64,000 bases of DNA, taken from contig CALBDB010000060.1 in the NCBI GenBank assembly GCA_937927755.1, positions 1 through 64,000 on the forward strand, given 5' to 3'. The notes below the pieces were generated by a model that was given only the letters and a program-made list of their open reading frames with translations, was not told the origin of the DNA and did no database searches. This DNA is from an uncultured Lysobacterales bacterium. Its GTDB lineage: Bacteria > Pseudomonadota > Gammaproteobacteria > Xanthomonadales > SZUA-36. The position numbers and the translations under genes were made by a program. Below, piece by piece: positions 56,411 to 64,000 of the stretch (position 1 is the first letter of the stretch; the number at the start of each line of letters is the position of its first letter).

Positions 56411-57250
56411 AATCACTTCATTACGGATCCGGCTGATGTCGATTGGCCCCGTCAACGCGCCTTTTTTGGTACCCGCTACCTGAAGTACGGTGCCGCATAT
56501 TATCCCTTTCTGACCAGGTCCGGTAATTTAGGCGGAATTGAAGATGACAAGGTGTCCGTTCGTTACCGGTCGTCTCGAAGAAGGTCATCCACGCTACCGC
56601 TTTCATAATGGAGGGAAGTAAACGAAGAATTATTTAATGCTGCGAAAAGGGAATTGAACAAAAAGAACATCAATCTGCCGCCATCGGCGGCCATGGCCGG
56701 TATCCATGCTGCCACGGATAACAACCGGGGCGTTTGGAAGGCGCCTGCGAATATAAGTGTCAGCGGTATCAAGAAACCTGCTGTAGACATAAGCCATGCA
56801 CAACAGGAACCGATCAACGTTGATCCGGCCTCCGGAAAGTCCATCAACGCCATTCGCGTTTTCACAGGTAAGGGCACATTGGTATGGGGCGCACGTACGC
56901 TGGCGGGAAATGATCAGGAGTGGCGTTAAATACCGGTCTGGCGTTTCGCGACAATGATCGAAGAGTCGCTGTATAAATCCACTCAATGGGCGGTACTCGA
57001 GCCAAACGATGCCAACACCTCGACAAAGGTACGGGCAATGACCGCCAATTACCTGACGGATAAGTGGCGCGACGGTGCACTGGCGGGTTCAAAACCGGAG
57101 CATGCTCTCTTCGTCAATTGCGGATTAGGCAACACCATGACCCAGCAGGACATCATAGAGGGCCGACTGATCGTCCAGCTTGGCCTGGCCGTGGTGCGGC
57201 CGGCTGAATTTATCGTTTTGCGATTTGATCTGAAAGTTCCAACAAGTTAA
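56411..57250 (+). pseudogene. Decayed phage-type tail-sheath protein gene
   Basis: One reading frame across this span encodes the C-terminal half of a contractile-tail sheath protein of the T4 gp18 / phage-derived injection system type. Recognisable parts: AFFGTRYLKYGAAYYPFL, LNKKNINLPPSAAMAGIHAA, ISVSGIKKPAVDISHAQQ, GKSINAIRVFTGKGTLVWGA and RTLAGNDQEWR, then EPNDANTSTKVRAM, ALAGSKPEHALFV, MTQQDIIEGRLIVQLGLAVV and RPAEFIVLRF. The frame is interrupted by two in-frame TAA codons, at 56606-56608 and 56930-56932; the second falls where an aromatic residue (EWR-Y) is expected. The segment between about 56500 and 56605 has also diverged. No N-terminal half and no other tail gene is adjacent, so this is a solitary relic. 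Confidence 0.8.
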
Positions 57251-57338
57251 TCAATCATTCTCATCCCTGCAAGCGAGGGGTGAGCTAAAAACCATATTGG
57301 CGATATAATCAATCGATTGCCGTTTGAAAAATAAGCTT

Positions 57339-58382
57339 ATGAGGACCACCCGGGTAATTCACATAGTCAGTTGCCATGCTGAAGGGGAGGTTGGTGACGT
57401 TATTGTTGGTGGAGTGGCGCCACCACCAGGCGAAACGCTTTGGGATCAACGCTGCTTCATCGAGCAGGATGACAAGTTACGCCGGTTTGTGTTGAACGAA
57501 CCACGCGGCGGTGTTTTCAGGCACGTGAACCTGCTGGTGCCGGCAAAGGATCCACGCGCGCAAATGGGCATGATAATCATGGAGCCTGCGGATACCCCGC
57601 CGATGTCTGGCTCCAATTCAATCTGCGTAGCGACGGTGCTCCTTGAAACCGGGATTGTGCCAATGACTGAGCCGGAGACTGAGCTGGTTCTGGAGGCCCC
57701 GGGCGGCCTGGTCAGGATCCGGGCGCATTGTCATGACGGAAAGGCGGAGCGCATTACCATACTTAATGTGCCGTCGTTTGTGGATCAACTCGAGGTTCCG
57801 TTGGAAGTGCCGGGCTTGGGAAGCCTGTCGGTGCATACCGCCTATGGTGGAGACAGTTTTGTGATCGTTGACTCCGAGGCGGTCGGAATCGAAATCGAGC
57901 GCGCCAATGCCCGTGAGCTTGCTGAACTGGGGGTCAGGATCACCTCTGCTGCCAATGAGCAACTGGGTTTCCGCCACCCCTTGAATGCGGATTGGGATCA
58001 CATCTCGTTCTGCCAGTTTGCGGAACCGCTGGTCGCGGATAGCGGTGAATACACCGGGAAAAATGCCGTGGCGATACGACCCGGCAAGATAGACCGTTCA
58101 CCGACCGGTACCGGGTGTTCCGCACGCCTGGCAGTGTTGCATGCCCAGGGCAGGTTAAAAGTGGGGGATGTTTACAGGGCGCGATCAATTATCGGCTCGG
58201 AATTCGTATGTGGAATTGACTCAACCACGGCCGTTGGTGACAAGGATGCAATTGTGCCTGCCATCTCCGGCCGTGCTTGGATCACCGGCACCCATCAGCT
58301 GATGCTTGATCCGGATGACCCCTGGCCGCACGGCTACCGGGTAGCGGATACCTGGCCGGTACCCAGCAACCAGGACGACTGA
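57339..58382 (+). CDS. Proline racemase family protein, Ser/Thr active-site type
   Basis: A 347-residue member of the proline racemase superfamily, which includes proline racemase, 4-hydroxyproline 2-epimerase and trans-3-hydroxy-L-proline dehydratase. The first catalytic position is Ser90 ([12 protein letters not shown], Cys in racemases) and the second is Thr256 ([14 protein letters not shown], Cys in racemases and epimerases). Thr at the second site is the mark of the dehydratases, so trans-3-hydroxyproline dehydration is the best guess. The Asp of GGDSFVIVD is present. The start at 57339 is used; a TTG five codons upstream is less likely. The prolyl aminopeptidase gene follows 6 bases after the stop, suggesting collagen-like peptide catabolism. 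Confidence 0.82.
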   Translation: MRTTRVIHIVSCHAEGEVGDVIVGGVAPPPGETLWDQRCFIEQDDKLRRFVLNEPRGGVFRHVNLLVPAKDPRAQMGMIIMEPADTPPMSGSNSICVATVLLETGIVPMTEPETELVLEAPGGLVRIRAHCHDGKAERITILNVPSFVDQLEVPLEVPGLGSLSVHTAYGGDSFVIVDSEAVGIEIERANARELAELGVRITSAANEQLGFRHPLNADWDHISFCQFAEPLVADSGEYTGKNAVAIRPGKIDRSPTGTGCSARLAVLHAQGRLKVGDVYRARSIIGSEFVCGIDSTTAVGDKDAIVPAISGRAWITGTHQLMLDPDDPWPHGYRVADTWPVPSNQDD

Positions 58383-58388
58383 GATATC

Positions 58389-59354
58389 ATGGCAAACGAG
58401 CATTTCTATCCACCCATAGAACCTTTTGAAACCGGTGTGCTGTGCGTTGACGGTCCACATGAACTGTACTGGGAACAATGCGGAAACCCAAATGGAGAAC
58501 CCATACTTTTTCTTCACGGCGGGCCGGGCGCCGGATGCTCGGAACAGGACCGTTGTTTTTTTGATCCCACGTATTTTCGCATCGTGCTACTCGATCAACG
58601 CGGCAGCGGGCGCTCACGACCCGTGGGCGACCTGACCGGTAACGACATGGACCACACCGCGCATGACATTGAACAATTGCGTGAAACACTGGGCATAGAC
58701 AAGTGGCACGTTTTCGGTGGTTCCTATGGCAGCACGATTGCGCTTTTTTATGCGCAGGAATTTCCGGCGCGCTGCCTGAGCCTTGTACTGAGGGGCATCT
58801 GGTTGTTACGTGACGAGGAGATCGACTGGTGGCTATACCGGATTAGGATGATCCAACCTGAACTCTGGAATGAATTCGCCGGGTTTATTCCAGAACCCGA
58901 ACGCGGCGACCTGCTTGAAGCCTACTGGGGGCGGTTGACGGCAAAGGACCGTGACCTGGCATTGCGAGCGGCCAAACACTGGACACTCTATGAAGTCGCC
59001 TGTTGTACGCTGTTGCCGAATGAGGAGTTTCTCGATCATTTTAGTGATCCGGATACTGCCTGGGCGGTTGCGCGACTTGAAGCGCACTATTTTCGCAATG
59101 TCAGGCTTGATCCTGATACGCTGTTGCTGGACCGCGTAAAGCGTATCCGCCACATACCAGCGTTTGCTGTACACGGCCGCTACGATATCGTCTGTTCGGT
59201 AAAAAATCTTATTGATCTCGCTGAAGCCTGGCCCGAACTCGATACCGTCATAGCGCCGGACGCCGGCCATTCATCACACGAACCAGGGATCACGAAAGAA
59301 CTGGTAGCTGCGACCAACCGTATCGTTAAGACGGGTAGTCCCTGCTTTAAATAG
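58389..59354 (+). CDS. pip: Prolyl aminopeptidase (proline iminopeptidase)
   Basis: A 321-residue alpha/beta hydrolase (peptidase family S33) that removes N-terminal proline or hydroxyproline from peptides. Oxyanion motif HGGPGAGC (43-50), nucleophile Ser112 in FGGSYGSTIAL, acid Asp in VHGRYDIVC and base His in DAGHSSHEPG. DQRGSGRSRP is typical of the proline-iminopeptidase branch. Encoded 6 bases after the racemase-family enzyme; the pair would release and then process proline-type residues from peptides. Cytoplasmic, no signal peptide. Confidence 0.93.
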   Translation: MANEHFYPPIEPFETGVLCVDGPHELYWEQCGNPNGEPILFLHGGPGAGCSEQDRCFFDPTYFRIVLLDQRGSGRSRPVGDLTGNDMDHTAHDIEQLRETLGIDKWHVFGGSYGSTIALFYAQEFPARCLSLVLRGIWLLRDEEIDWWLYRIRMIQPELWNEFAGFIPEPERGDLLEAYWGRLTAKDRDLALRAAKHWTLYEVACCTLLPNEEFLDHFSDPDTAWAVARLEAHYFRNVRLDPDTLLLDRVKRIRHIPAFAVHGRYDIVCSVKNLIDLAEAWPELDTVIAPDAGHSSHEPGITKELVAATNRIVKTGSPCFK

Positions 59355-59403
59355 TCCGGCAAACTGACCAACGCCGCTGGTCAGTGAATGAATTGAGGTT
59401 CTG

Positions 59404-59838
59404 CTACCCGGCTACGTTGATGTCGTTATTATAACTGTCGTCGTTGGCAGCTTTGAGTGCCTGGCGACGGCTTTCGGCAGCAACTGTGCATTTGAGGGAA
59501 AATTTCTCTTCTTCCAGCACACGTGCGTGCCAGCGGTAACCGCTAAAGCCGGGTTTTAGGCCGAATGCTATAACCAGTATCACCAGTAACAACAACTGCG
59601 CAACAGGGCTGGAAACCCATGAGCCTGCCAGTTGGGCGATATCAAACATTAGCGTGGTTGTGATCACCAGCATGACCGTTACCAGGCCCAGCCCGCGCCG
59701 CACCGCCCAAACCGACGGCGCCAGGAACGCCAGCCACGAAAAACCACGGCGCACGGCCTGTATGCCATATTTTGGGTGTTGGTAGATATCAAAAACGCGC
59801 ATGTACTTTATAGAAAACCTCTCCAGAGTTTCATACAT
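59404..59838 (-). CDS. DUF2628-like small membrane protein
   Basis: A 144-residue inner-membrane protein. MRVFDIYQHPKYGIQAVRRGFSWLAFL is the DUF2628 signature, followed by two or three hydrophobic segments (FLAPSVWAVRRGLGLVTVMLVI, VAQLLLLVILVIAFGL) and a C-terminal soluble tail (RRQALKAANDDS). It may start at the ATG at 59838 or at the internal ATG at 59802, where the conserved part begins. Convergent with pip. Function unknown. Confidence 0.75.
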   Translation of the reverse strand: MYETLERFSIKYMRVFDIYQHPKYGIQAVRRGFSWLAFLAPSVWAVRRGLGLVTVMLVITTTLMFDIAQLAGSWVSSPVAQLLLLVILVIAFGLKPGFSGYRWHARVLEEEKFSLKCTVAAESRRQALKAANDDSYNNDINVAG

Positions 59839-60050
59839 TTTGATACCGTTCGCCGTTGGCTGGCTCCCGGATCATTACGCCAGATTTTAAGTTTCTTAAT
59901 ATCCGCTTGTGGTGAATGCCTTATTCTCACCAAATTTGTTCAAATCATACAGTGTCATTGGTCACAAGATGCTGATTCAGATCAATCACAGACGCTCCGA
60001 TTTTCCACATGCGTACCCGCGATGACAGATGGCTGTAAAGCATCCGAAGT

Positions 60051-61895
60051 CTATTCCGGTGGCGGGCATTTAAACGGAATTTCCACAACCGGGGGACGGT
60101 TGATACCCTCCCGTTCCAGGACGGCAAGAACCTCGGGAAATGGTGCGGGATCAAATTTGGGATAGATCAGCCAGCTCGCCATCATGAATGGCACGCCTGA
60201 CTCCGCATAGGGGCGCAGGATCTCTGCGGCTTTTTGCTCTTCACCCAGCAACTTCAAGATATGCCAGTGGTTCGATCGATCATAGTTATCACCCGGGTCG
60301 AGCGATTTGTAAATAGCCTCAACATCGTCCCTGCGGCCTTCAGCGCAGGCCTGCCGGGCTCGCACCAAGGTGTCATCCCCCGGGAACAGACGACCATAAC
60401 GAACGTCAAGTTCACCGGCCTCGGGGATTCGACCAGCCCACAATAATGTTCTATGGGTCTGGTAAATCAGGCCTTTATTATTCGGCCAGCGCTGAAGTGC
60501 CAGCAACCCATAATCTGCGGCCTCCGAGGCACTTGAAAACCGGTATTCTCCCTGTATGCGTGCATGAACCACGGCTTCATCTGTGATACCCCGTTCCAAC
60601 CAGTGGTCAGATATTTCTTTCAGCAGACCTGAATCAGATGACAGTTGCGCAGCAATGCCCAGGTCAGACCTTGCCTGTTCATCATTGGGGCGATCTATCA
60701 GATATTCGCGATAAAGACGAATGGCTTCTTTCAAACGCAATTCAACTAACGCCCTAAGGGCCATGTATCCATTTTTTTCCGTTGTGTTTGGCGCCGTGTC
60801 GATGGCTGAATCAATTCTCTGATTGAACTCAAGAAGCATTTCCCTGGGTTCCAGATCCGTCAGACCACTCTGACTCCAGGCAGGTGACAGTTGTGTCTGC
60901 CAGAAGCCAGCCGCTGCCAGGTGTGCCGCCGCAAAATCCGGGTCGATTGCGCGTGCTTCTTCAAAGTGCTGATACGACTCCTGGAATAACAAGTTGTCAT
61001 TTGCTGAAGCAACACTCTCGCGTGCGGCAGCCTGACCGCGCAAATACTCTTCATAAGCTTCCACCGATCGGGTGCCGGTATTGATCATGGACGCCAATGC
61101 CGCCGGGTCCATTGTCGTTTCCAGCGCATTTGCGATGTTGAGTGCCAGGTCTTCCTGGATTTCAATCATATCGGCGATATCGCGGTCGTAGTTTTCAGAC
61201 CAGACATGAAAACCATCCTTGGCACGGATTAACTGTGCCGTGACCCGGATACGATCTCCCGAACTTCGCACAGAGCCCTCGAGGATATGCGCGACCCCCA
61301 GTTCATTCGCGATATCGGGAATGTCGAGTTTGCTGCCCTTGTAACGGAATGATGATGTGCGTGATGAAACCAGCAGATCCGGAGTCTTGGCAAGCACATT
61401 GAGGATTTCTTCAGCCAACCCGTCGGCAAACCACTCCTGGTCCTGGGCCTGGCTGAGATCGGCGAAAGGCAGAACCGCTATGGATTTTGGTGCAGATTCG
61501 ATTGTTACTGCCTGTTGATCAGTCTCCGGGCCTGGTGAGGATTCCGGTGTTGGCGGGGAGAAGTTATCCCAGGCGAAATAGACCACGGCGACGAGCAAAA
61601 TAACAATGATCGACCTGTCCAGTTTGCGGCCGGTTTTCGATGTAATGGACTTGGTGCGATCCACGTCTTTTTCTTTTCTGAGCCCATCGGGCGTCATCTC
61701 AAAGGCCCAGGCGAAGAATACCGCCAATGGAAAACCGATGGCCAGCGCCAGCATGAAGACCTGCATCACCCAGTCGGGTGCCTGGATGTTTTCTAACACG
61801 AGGTCCACGACCTGTAGCAGCACCCACGCAGAGACCAGGTAGGCAATACCAACCCGGAAAACATTGCGCCGTTTCAGTTCGTCAAAAAAGCTCAT
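60051..61895 (-). CDS. Membrane-anchored TPR protein with TolB-N/FlgO-like domain (copy 1)
   Basis: A 614-residue protein. Three N-terminal membrane segments (about 15-35, 45-66 and 94-112), then a TolB-N/FlgO-like domain (SIAVLPFADLSQAQDQEWFADGLAEEIL through VLEGSVRSSGDRIRVTAQLIRAKDGFHVWSENYDR, about residues 138-255), then tetratricopeptide repeats to the C terminus (AIDPDFAAAHLAAAGFW onward). This architecture is common in gammaproteobacteria, often in many copies and often fused to adenylate cyclase or DNA-binding heads; here the head is a plain membrane anchor. Function not established. It is a tandem paralogue of the gene at 62029-63885. Confidence 0.8.
   Translation of the reverse strand: MSFFDELKRRNVFRVGIAYLVSAWVLLQVVDLVLENIQAPDWVMQVFMLALAIGFPLAVFFAWAFEMTPDGLRKEKDVDRTKSITSKTGRKLDRSIIVILLVAVVYFAWDNFSPPTPESSPGPETDQQAVTIESAPKSIAVLPFADLSQAQDQEWFADGLAEEILNVLAKTPDLLVSSRTSSFRYKGSKLDIPDIANELGVAHILEGSVRSSGDRIRVTAQLIRAKDGFHVWSENYDRDIADMIEIQEDLALNIANALETTMDPAALASMINTGTRSVEAYEEYLRGQAAARESVASANDNLLFQESYQHFEEARAIDPDFAAAHLAAAGFWQTQLSPAWSQSGLTDLEPREMLLEFNQRIDSAIDTAPNTTEKNGYMALRALVELRLKEAIRLYREYLIDRPNDEQARSDLGIAAQLSSDSGLLKEISDHWLERGITDEAVVHARIQGEYRFSSASEAADYGLLALQRWPNNKGLIYQTHRTLLWAGRIPEAGELDVRYGRLFPGDDTLVRARQACAEGRRDDVEAIYKSLDPGDNYDRSNHWHILKLLGEEQKAAEILRPYAESGVPFMMASWLIYPKFDPAPFPEVLAVLEREGINRPPVVEIPFKCPPPE
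61724..61862. repeat. 139-bp near-identical repeat, copy 1
   Basis: Pairs with 63714-63852 at a constant offset of 1990 bases with only three mismatches. It codes the first membrane segments of the TPR protein. Sequence on both sides, and the rest of both genes, has diverged much more, so recent gene conversion or domain exchange is likely. Confidence 0.85.
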
Positions 61896-61921
61896 TCAGA
61901 GCCTCCGTATTGAAAATGAAT

Positions 61922-62020
61922 GTGGGAGGCGCGTCTCGCGGCGATTTCCCTGTAGGAGCGACGTGCTCGTCGCGATAGGATTCGCACACAATCGCGATCA
62001 GCTTCGCCGTTCGCTTCTAC
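61922..62020. repeat. REP-like inverted repeats between the TPR genes
   Basis: GTAGGAGCGACGTGCTCGTC (continuing GCGATAG, from 61952) is followed by an inverted relative ending GCTTCTAC (61992-62020), giving a hairpin-forming pair. A degenerate third copy, GTGGGAGGCGCGTCTCGCGG, is at 61922-61941. The GTAGGAGCG/GTGGGAGCG heads are typical of Pseudomonas-like REP elements, which are moved by RAYT transposases. No RAYT gene is in the window. Confidence 0.75.
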
Positions 62021-62028
62021 AGTTCGTA

Positions 62029-63885
62029 TTAATGACATTCGAAATCATCCTCACCCACGGGGCTGCACATGTCCGGCCAGCCGGTATTGCGCCAGTGTTC
62101 GGGAAGACGCATTTCCTGCACGAAAGCCTTGGTGTCCGGAGATTCGCGCAGTTGGCGCGCTTCATCGGCTGGCATATTGGGGTTCAGAATGGCCAGGATG
62201 CCAGGATACTTCCGTCCGTTGGTCAATTCATTGATGTATTCGAAGAATAAATCGGGTCGCTTTGCCATTAACGCCAGCTTGGGGCGGAACTTCAAGAGCT
62301 TGAGAGCTTCATCGTTTGGTGTTTGTTCAGAGTTAAACATCCAGTCAATGGTAGTGTGCGCATTTTCAGTGCTCATCCAGTTTCCCAGGTCGATTTGATC
62401 AACATAACGATGCAGTTCATCTCTCTGGCCCAGTTCGAAAAGACGCTGTATGTTCCAGGAATATGTGTATCTGAAGTCGGGACCGTGCTCTGTCATGGTG
62501 CGTATACCTGCATCACGTTTTTCAATATCGCCGTTGGCGTCATACTGGTTCGTGAGGGCATTCAGGAAAACCGGTACAAACGGGTCCAGCATCACCATGC
62601 GTTCGCTGACCTCGATCGCTGCTTCCAGTTGCAGCGAATACGACAGCATTTGAGAGTAGTCCTCCATGATATCGGTAGAGTCAGGGTCGAGTTGGAGTGC
62701 GCGCTTATAAAACTCCTTTGCACTGGCCCACTCTCCCTGCAACCACAGGTTGTTAGCCATTGCATGTAAGGCAGTGGCCAGTTCCGGGTCCAGGTCCAGC
62801 GCTTTTTGAGCTGCGCTGGTACTTTTTGCACGGAAATCACCAATTTCCTGCAACACTTCTTCAGATACATAAAACTCAACGACATCATAACTGTGCGCCA
62901 ATCCGGCCCAGGCTGGCGCAAATTCGGGATCAATATCCAGCGCTTGCTGAAACAGGCTCAGTGCCTCGAGTACACCCTCACCCCGGGCGCGATGCAGTGC
63001 CCGGGCCCGTAAATAGAGGTCGTAAACCTGTGGATCCACGGTTTGTAGACCGGTGTTGGCCGTGCTCTCGGAAATTCCAAGGGATACCTGCAAGGCCGCT
63101 GCAATCTTGTTGGCAATGTCATCCTGTATGGCAAAGATGTTTTCCAGCTTGCGGTCGTAAGAATCTGACCATAAGTGAAAGCCATCACTGGCCCGGATTA
63201 ACTGGGCCGTAATGCGAACCTGTTCGCCATCACGGCGTACGCTGCCCTCGAGAACAGTACCGACACCCAGCTTTTCACCGATCTCGCGAATATCCTGGTT
63301 TTGGTCTTTAAAAGAAAATACGGATGTACGTGCAGCCACCTGGAGTTCGCGAATTTTGGCCAGGCGGTTGAGTATCTCCTCGGTGATACCGTCTGAAAAA
63401 TATTCCTGCTCCGGGTCTGAGCTCATATTCACAAAAGGCAGCACGGCAATGGTGACCGGGCCGGCGTCGGCAATGTCTGCCTGGGTTGATGGTGCAGCGG
63501 TTTCCTGAACAGAGTCTGCGACATTTCCGGATGTCTCCGGCTGATTTCCCAGTTGCTTGTAAAGAAGAAAAGCGACCGCAAGAACCAGTACCAGGATAAT
63601 AGTGCGGTTCAGCTTCTGCCCGGTCTGTGGCGTAATGGATTGGTTACGGTCTACATCCTTTTCCTTTTTTATCCCTTCCGGCGTCATCTCAAACGCCCAG
63701 GCAAAGAAAATTGCCAATGGAAAACCGATGGCCAGCGCCAGCATAAAGACCTGCATGACCCAGTCGGGTGCCTGGATGTTTTCTAACACGAGGTCCACGA
63801 CCTGTAGCAGCACCCACGCAGATACCAGGTAGGCAATACCAACCCGGAAAACGTTTCTTCTTTTCAGTTCTTCAAAAAAGCTCAA
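62029..63885 (-). CDS. Membrane-anchored TPR protein with TolB-N/FlgO-like domain (copy 2)
   Basis: A 618-residue paralogue of the product of 60051-61895. It has the same build: membrane segments at the N terminus, TolB-N/FlgO-like domain (TIAVLPFVNMSSDPEQEYFSDGITEEIL, VLEGSVRRDGEQVRITAQLIR) and at least five TPR units (RARALHRARGEGVLEALSLFQQALDIDPEFAPAWAGLAHSY and following). The C-terminal halves are much less alike than the first 85 residues. The start is TTG at 63885 (TTG AGC TTT TTT), matching the ATG AGC TTT TTT start of copy 1. It begins one base after the stop of the upstream gene, so translation is probably coupled. Confidence 0.8.
   Translation of the reverse strand: MSFFEELKRRNVFRVGIAYLVSAWVLLQVVDLVLENIQAPDWVMQVFMLALAIGFPLAIFFAWAFEMTPEGIKKEKDVDRNQSITPQTGQKLNRTIILVLVLAVAFLLYKQLGNQPETSGNVADSVQETAAPSTQADIADAGPVTIAVLPFVNMSSDPEQEYFSDGITEEILNRLAKIRELQVAARTSVFSFKDQNQDIREIGEKLGVGTVLEGSVRRDGEQVRITAQLIRASDGFHLWSDSYDRKLENIFAIQDDIANKIAAALQVSLGISESTANTGLQTVDPQVYDLYLRARALHRARGEGVLEALSLFQQALDIDPEFAPAWAGLAHSYDVVEFYVSEEVLQEIGDFRAKSTSAAQKALDLDPELATALHAMANNLWLQGEWASAKEFYKRALQLDPDSTDIMEDYSQMLSYSLQLEAAIEVSERMVMLDPFVPVFLNALTNQYDANGDIEKRDAGIRTMTEHGPDFRYTYSWNIQRLFELGQRDELHRYVDQIDLGNWMSTENAHTTIDWMFNSEQTPNDEALKLLKFRPKLALMAKRPDLFFEYINELTNGRKYPGILAILNPNMPADEARQLRESPDTKAFVQEMRLPEHWRNTGWPDMCSPVGEDDFECH
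63714..63852. repeat. 139-bp near-identical repeat, copy 2
   Basis: Partner of 61724-61862 (three mismatches). See that entry for meaning. Confidence 0.85.
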
Positions 63886-63886
63886 T

Positions 63887-64000
63887 CTACCAGTCCTTTA
63901 ATGGAAACGTGATCGGCGAGGCCGGCGGCCAGGGCATACCGGCGGCTTTGATCCTCGCTGCAAAATTGGGTGTGACCTCAAGATCAAAAGGCGCGCCGCA
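63887..64000 (-). CDS. 3' end of an unrecognised gene cut by the window edge
   Basis: On the minus strand a frame is open from the window edge to TAG at 63887-63889 and encodes 37 residues including FDLEVTPNFAARIKAAGMPW and ending ITFPLKDW. The Pro- and Trp-rich tail looks like a real C terminus. I do not recognise the family. It ends one base before the TTG start of TPR copy 2, which supports that both are real genes of one operon. Confidence 0.5.
   Translation of the reverse strand, partial: CGAPFDLEVTPNFAARIKAAGMPWPPASPITFPLKDW

Noticed and set aside
59364-59384. Hairpin CTGACCA/TGGTCAG between pip and the DUF2628 gene
   Set aside because: The stem is short and no T run follows on either strand, so a terminator cannot be claimed.

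Overview
The window looks like a chromosomal segment of a heterotrophic, probably marine gammaproteobacterium. The assignment rests on family resemblance only: a proteobacterial PdxB, malate synthase G with a 531-residue isocitrate lyase, GlnK-AmtB behind a sigma-54/NtrC-type promoter, a large TonB-dependent receptor, and a light-response gene set known from Vibrio, Photobacterium and Pseudomonas. No rRNA, tRNA, CRISPR array or insertion sequence was seen. Both ends cut through genes.

Layout. (1) 1-708: 3' part of pdxB. (2) 808-15694: a polyuronate-utilisation locus with an oxidoreductase, a TRAP transporter, two LacI-type regulators, a TonB-dependent receptor, a PF05426-type polysaccharide lyase, a KduD-like dehydrogenase, a DUF4861 lipoprotein, KduI and a GH105/GH88 unsaturated uronyl hydrolase. 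It fits a glucuronan-like or other 4,5-unsaturated uronide substrate better than alginate. (3) 15835-19598: a two-subunit molybdenum hydroxylase and an unknown secreted protein. (4) 19633-22503: a non-pyrrolysine MttB-family methyltransferase, its corrinoid protein and a DUF1638 protein. (5) 22602-24379: glnK-amtB with NtrC and sigma-54 sites. (6) 24472-29486: glyoxylate shunt (glcB, LysR regulator, aceA). (7) 29669-34256: META-domain protein, AraC and LysR regulators, azoreductase, pirin.

(8) 34267-52713 is the most interesting part: a predicted vitamin-B12 light-sensing regulon. Two full-length CarH/LitR photoreceptor paralogues (43717-44643 and 50115-51044) both keep the W-x9-EH and D/E-x-H-x2-G cobalamin signatures. 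Six intergenic sites share the 17-bp form T[GA]TAC[AT]-N5-T[GA]TACA, a direct repeat with an 11-bp period, which is the spacing CarH tetramers read. They sit in front of folX-folE, a periplasmic glutathione peroxidase with a SOUL haem-binding protein, the nine-gene carH1 operon (two CFA-type methyltransferases, flavoprotein, DUF1365, DUF1295, DUF2878, DUF6134-like, lipocalin), a fasciclin protein, the carH2 operon (unknown protein, lipocalin) and a DUF4397 protein followed by a 61-residue fasciclin remnant. A secreted KatG and a CbiX-type chelatase lie between them. No photolyase or carotenoid gene is present in the window.

(9) 52798-64000: a serine hydrolase, a metallo-beta-lactamase-fold protein, a membrane protein, a decayed phage-type tail-sheath pseudogene, a proline-racemase-family enzyme with a prolyl aminopeptidase, a DUF2628 protein, and two tandem TPR proteins separated by REP-like inverted repeats.

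Working together: the first third imports and degrades polyuronides and feeds C1/C2 and nitrogen metabolism. The middle block appears to turn light, sensed through adenosylcobalamin, into changes in membrane lipids, reduced pterins and peroxide defence. All functional statements are inferred from sequence read by eye; no database search was run.
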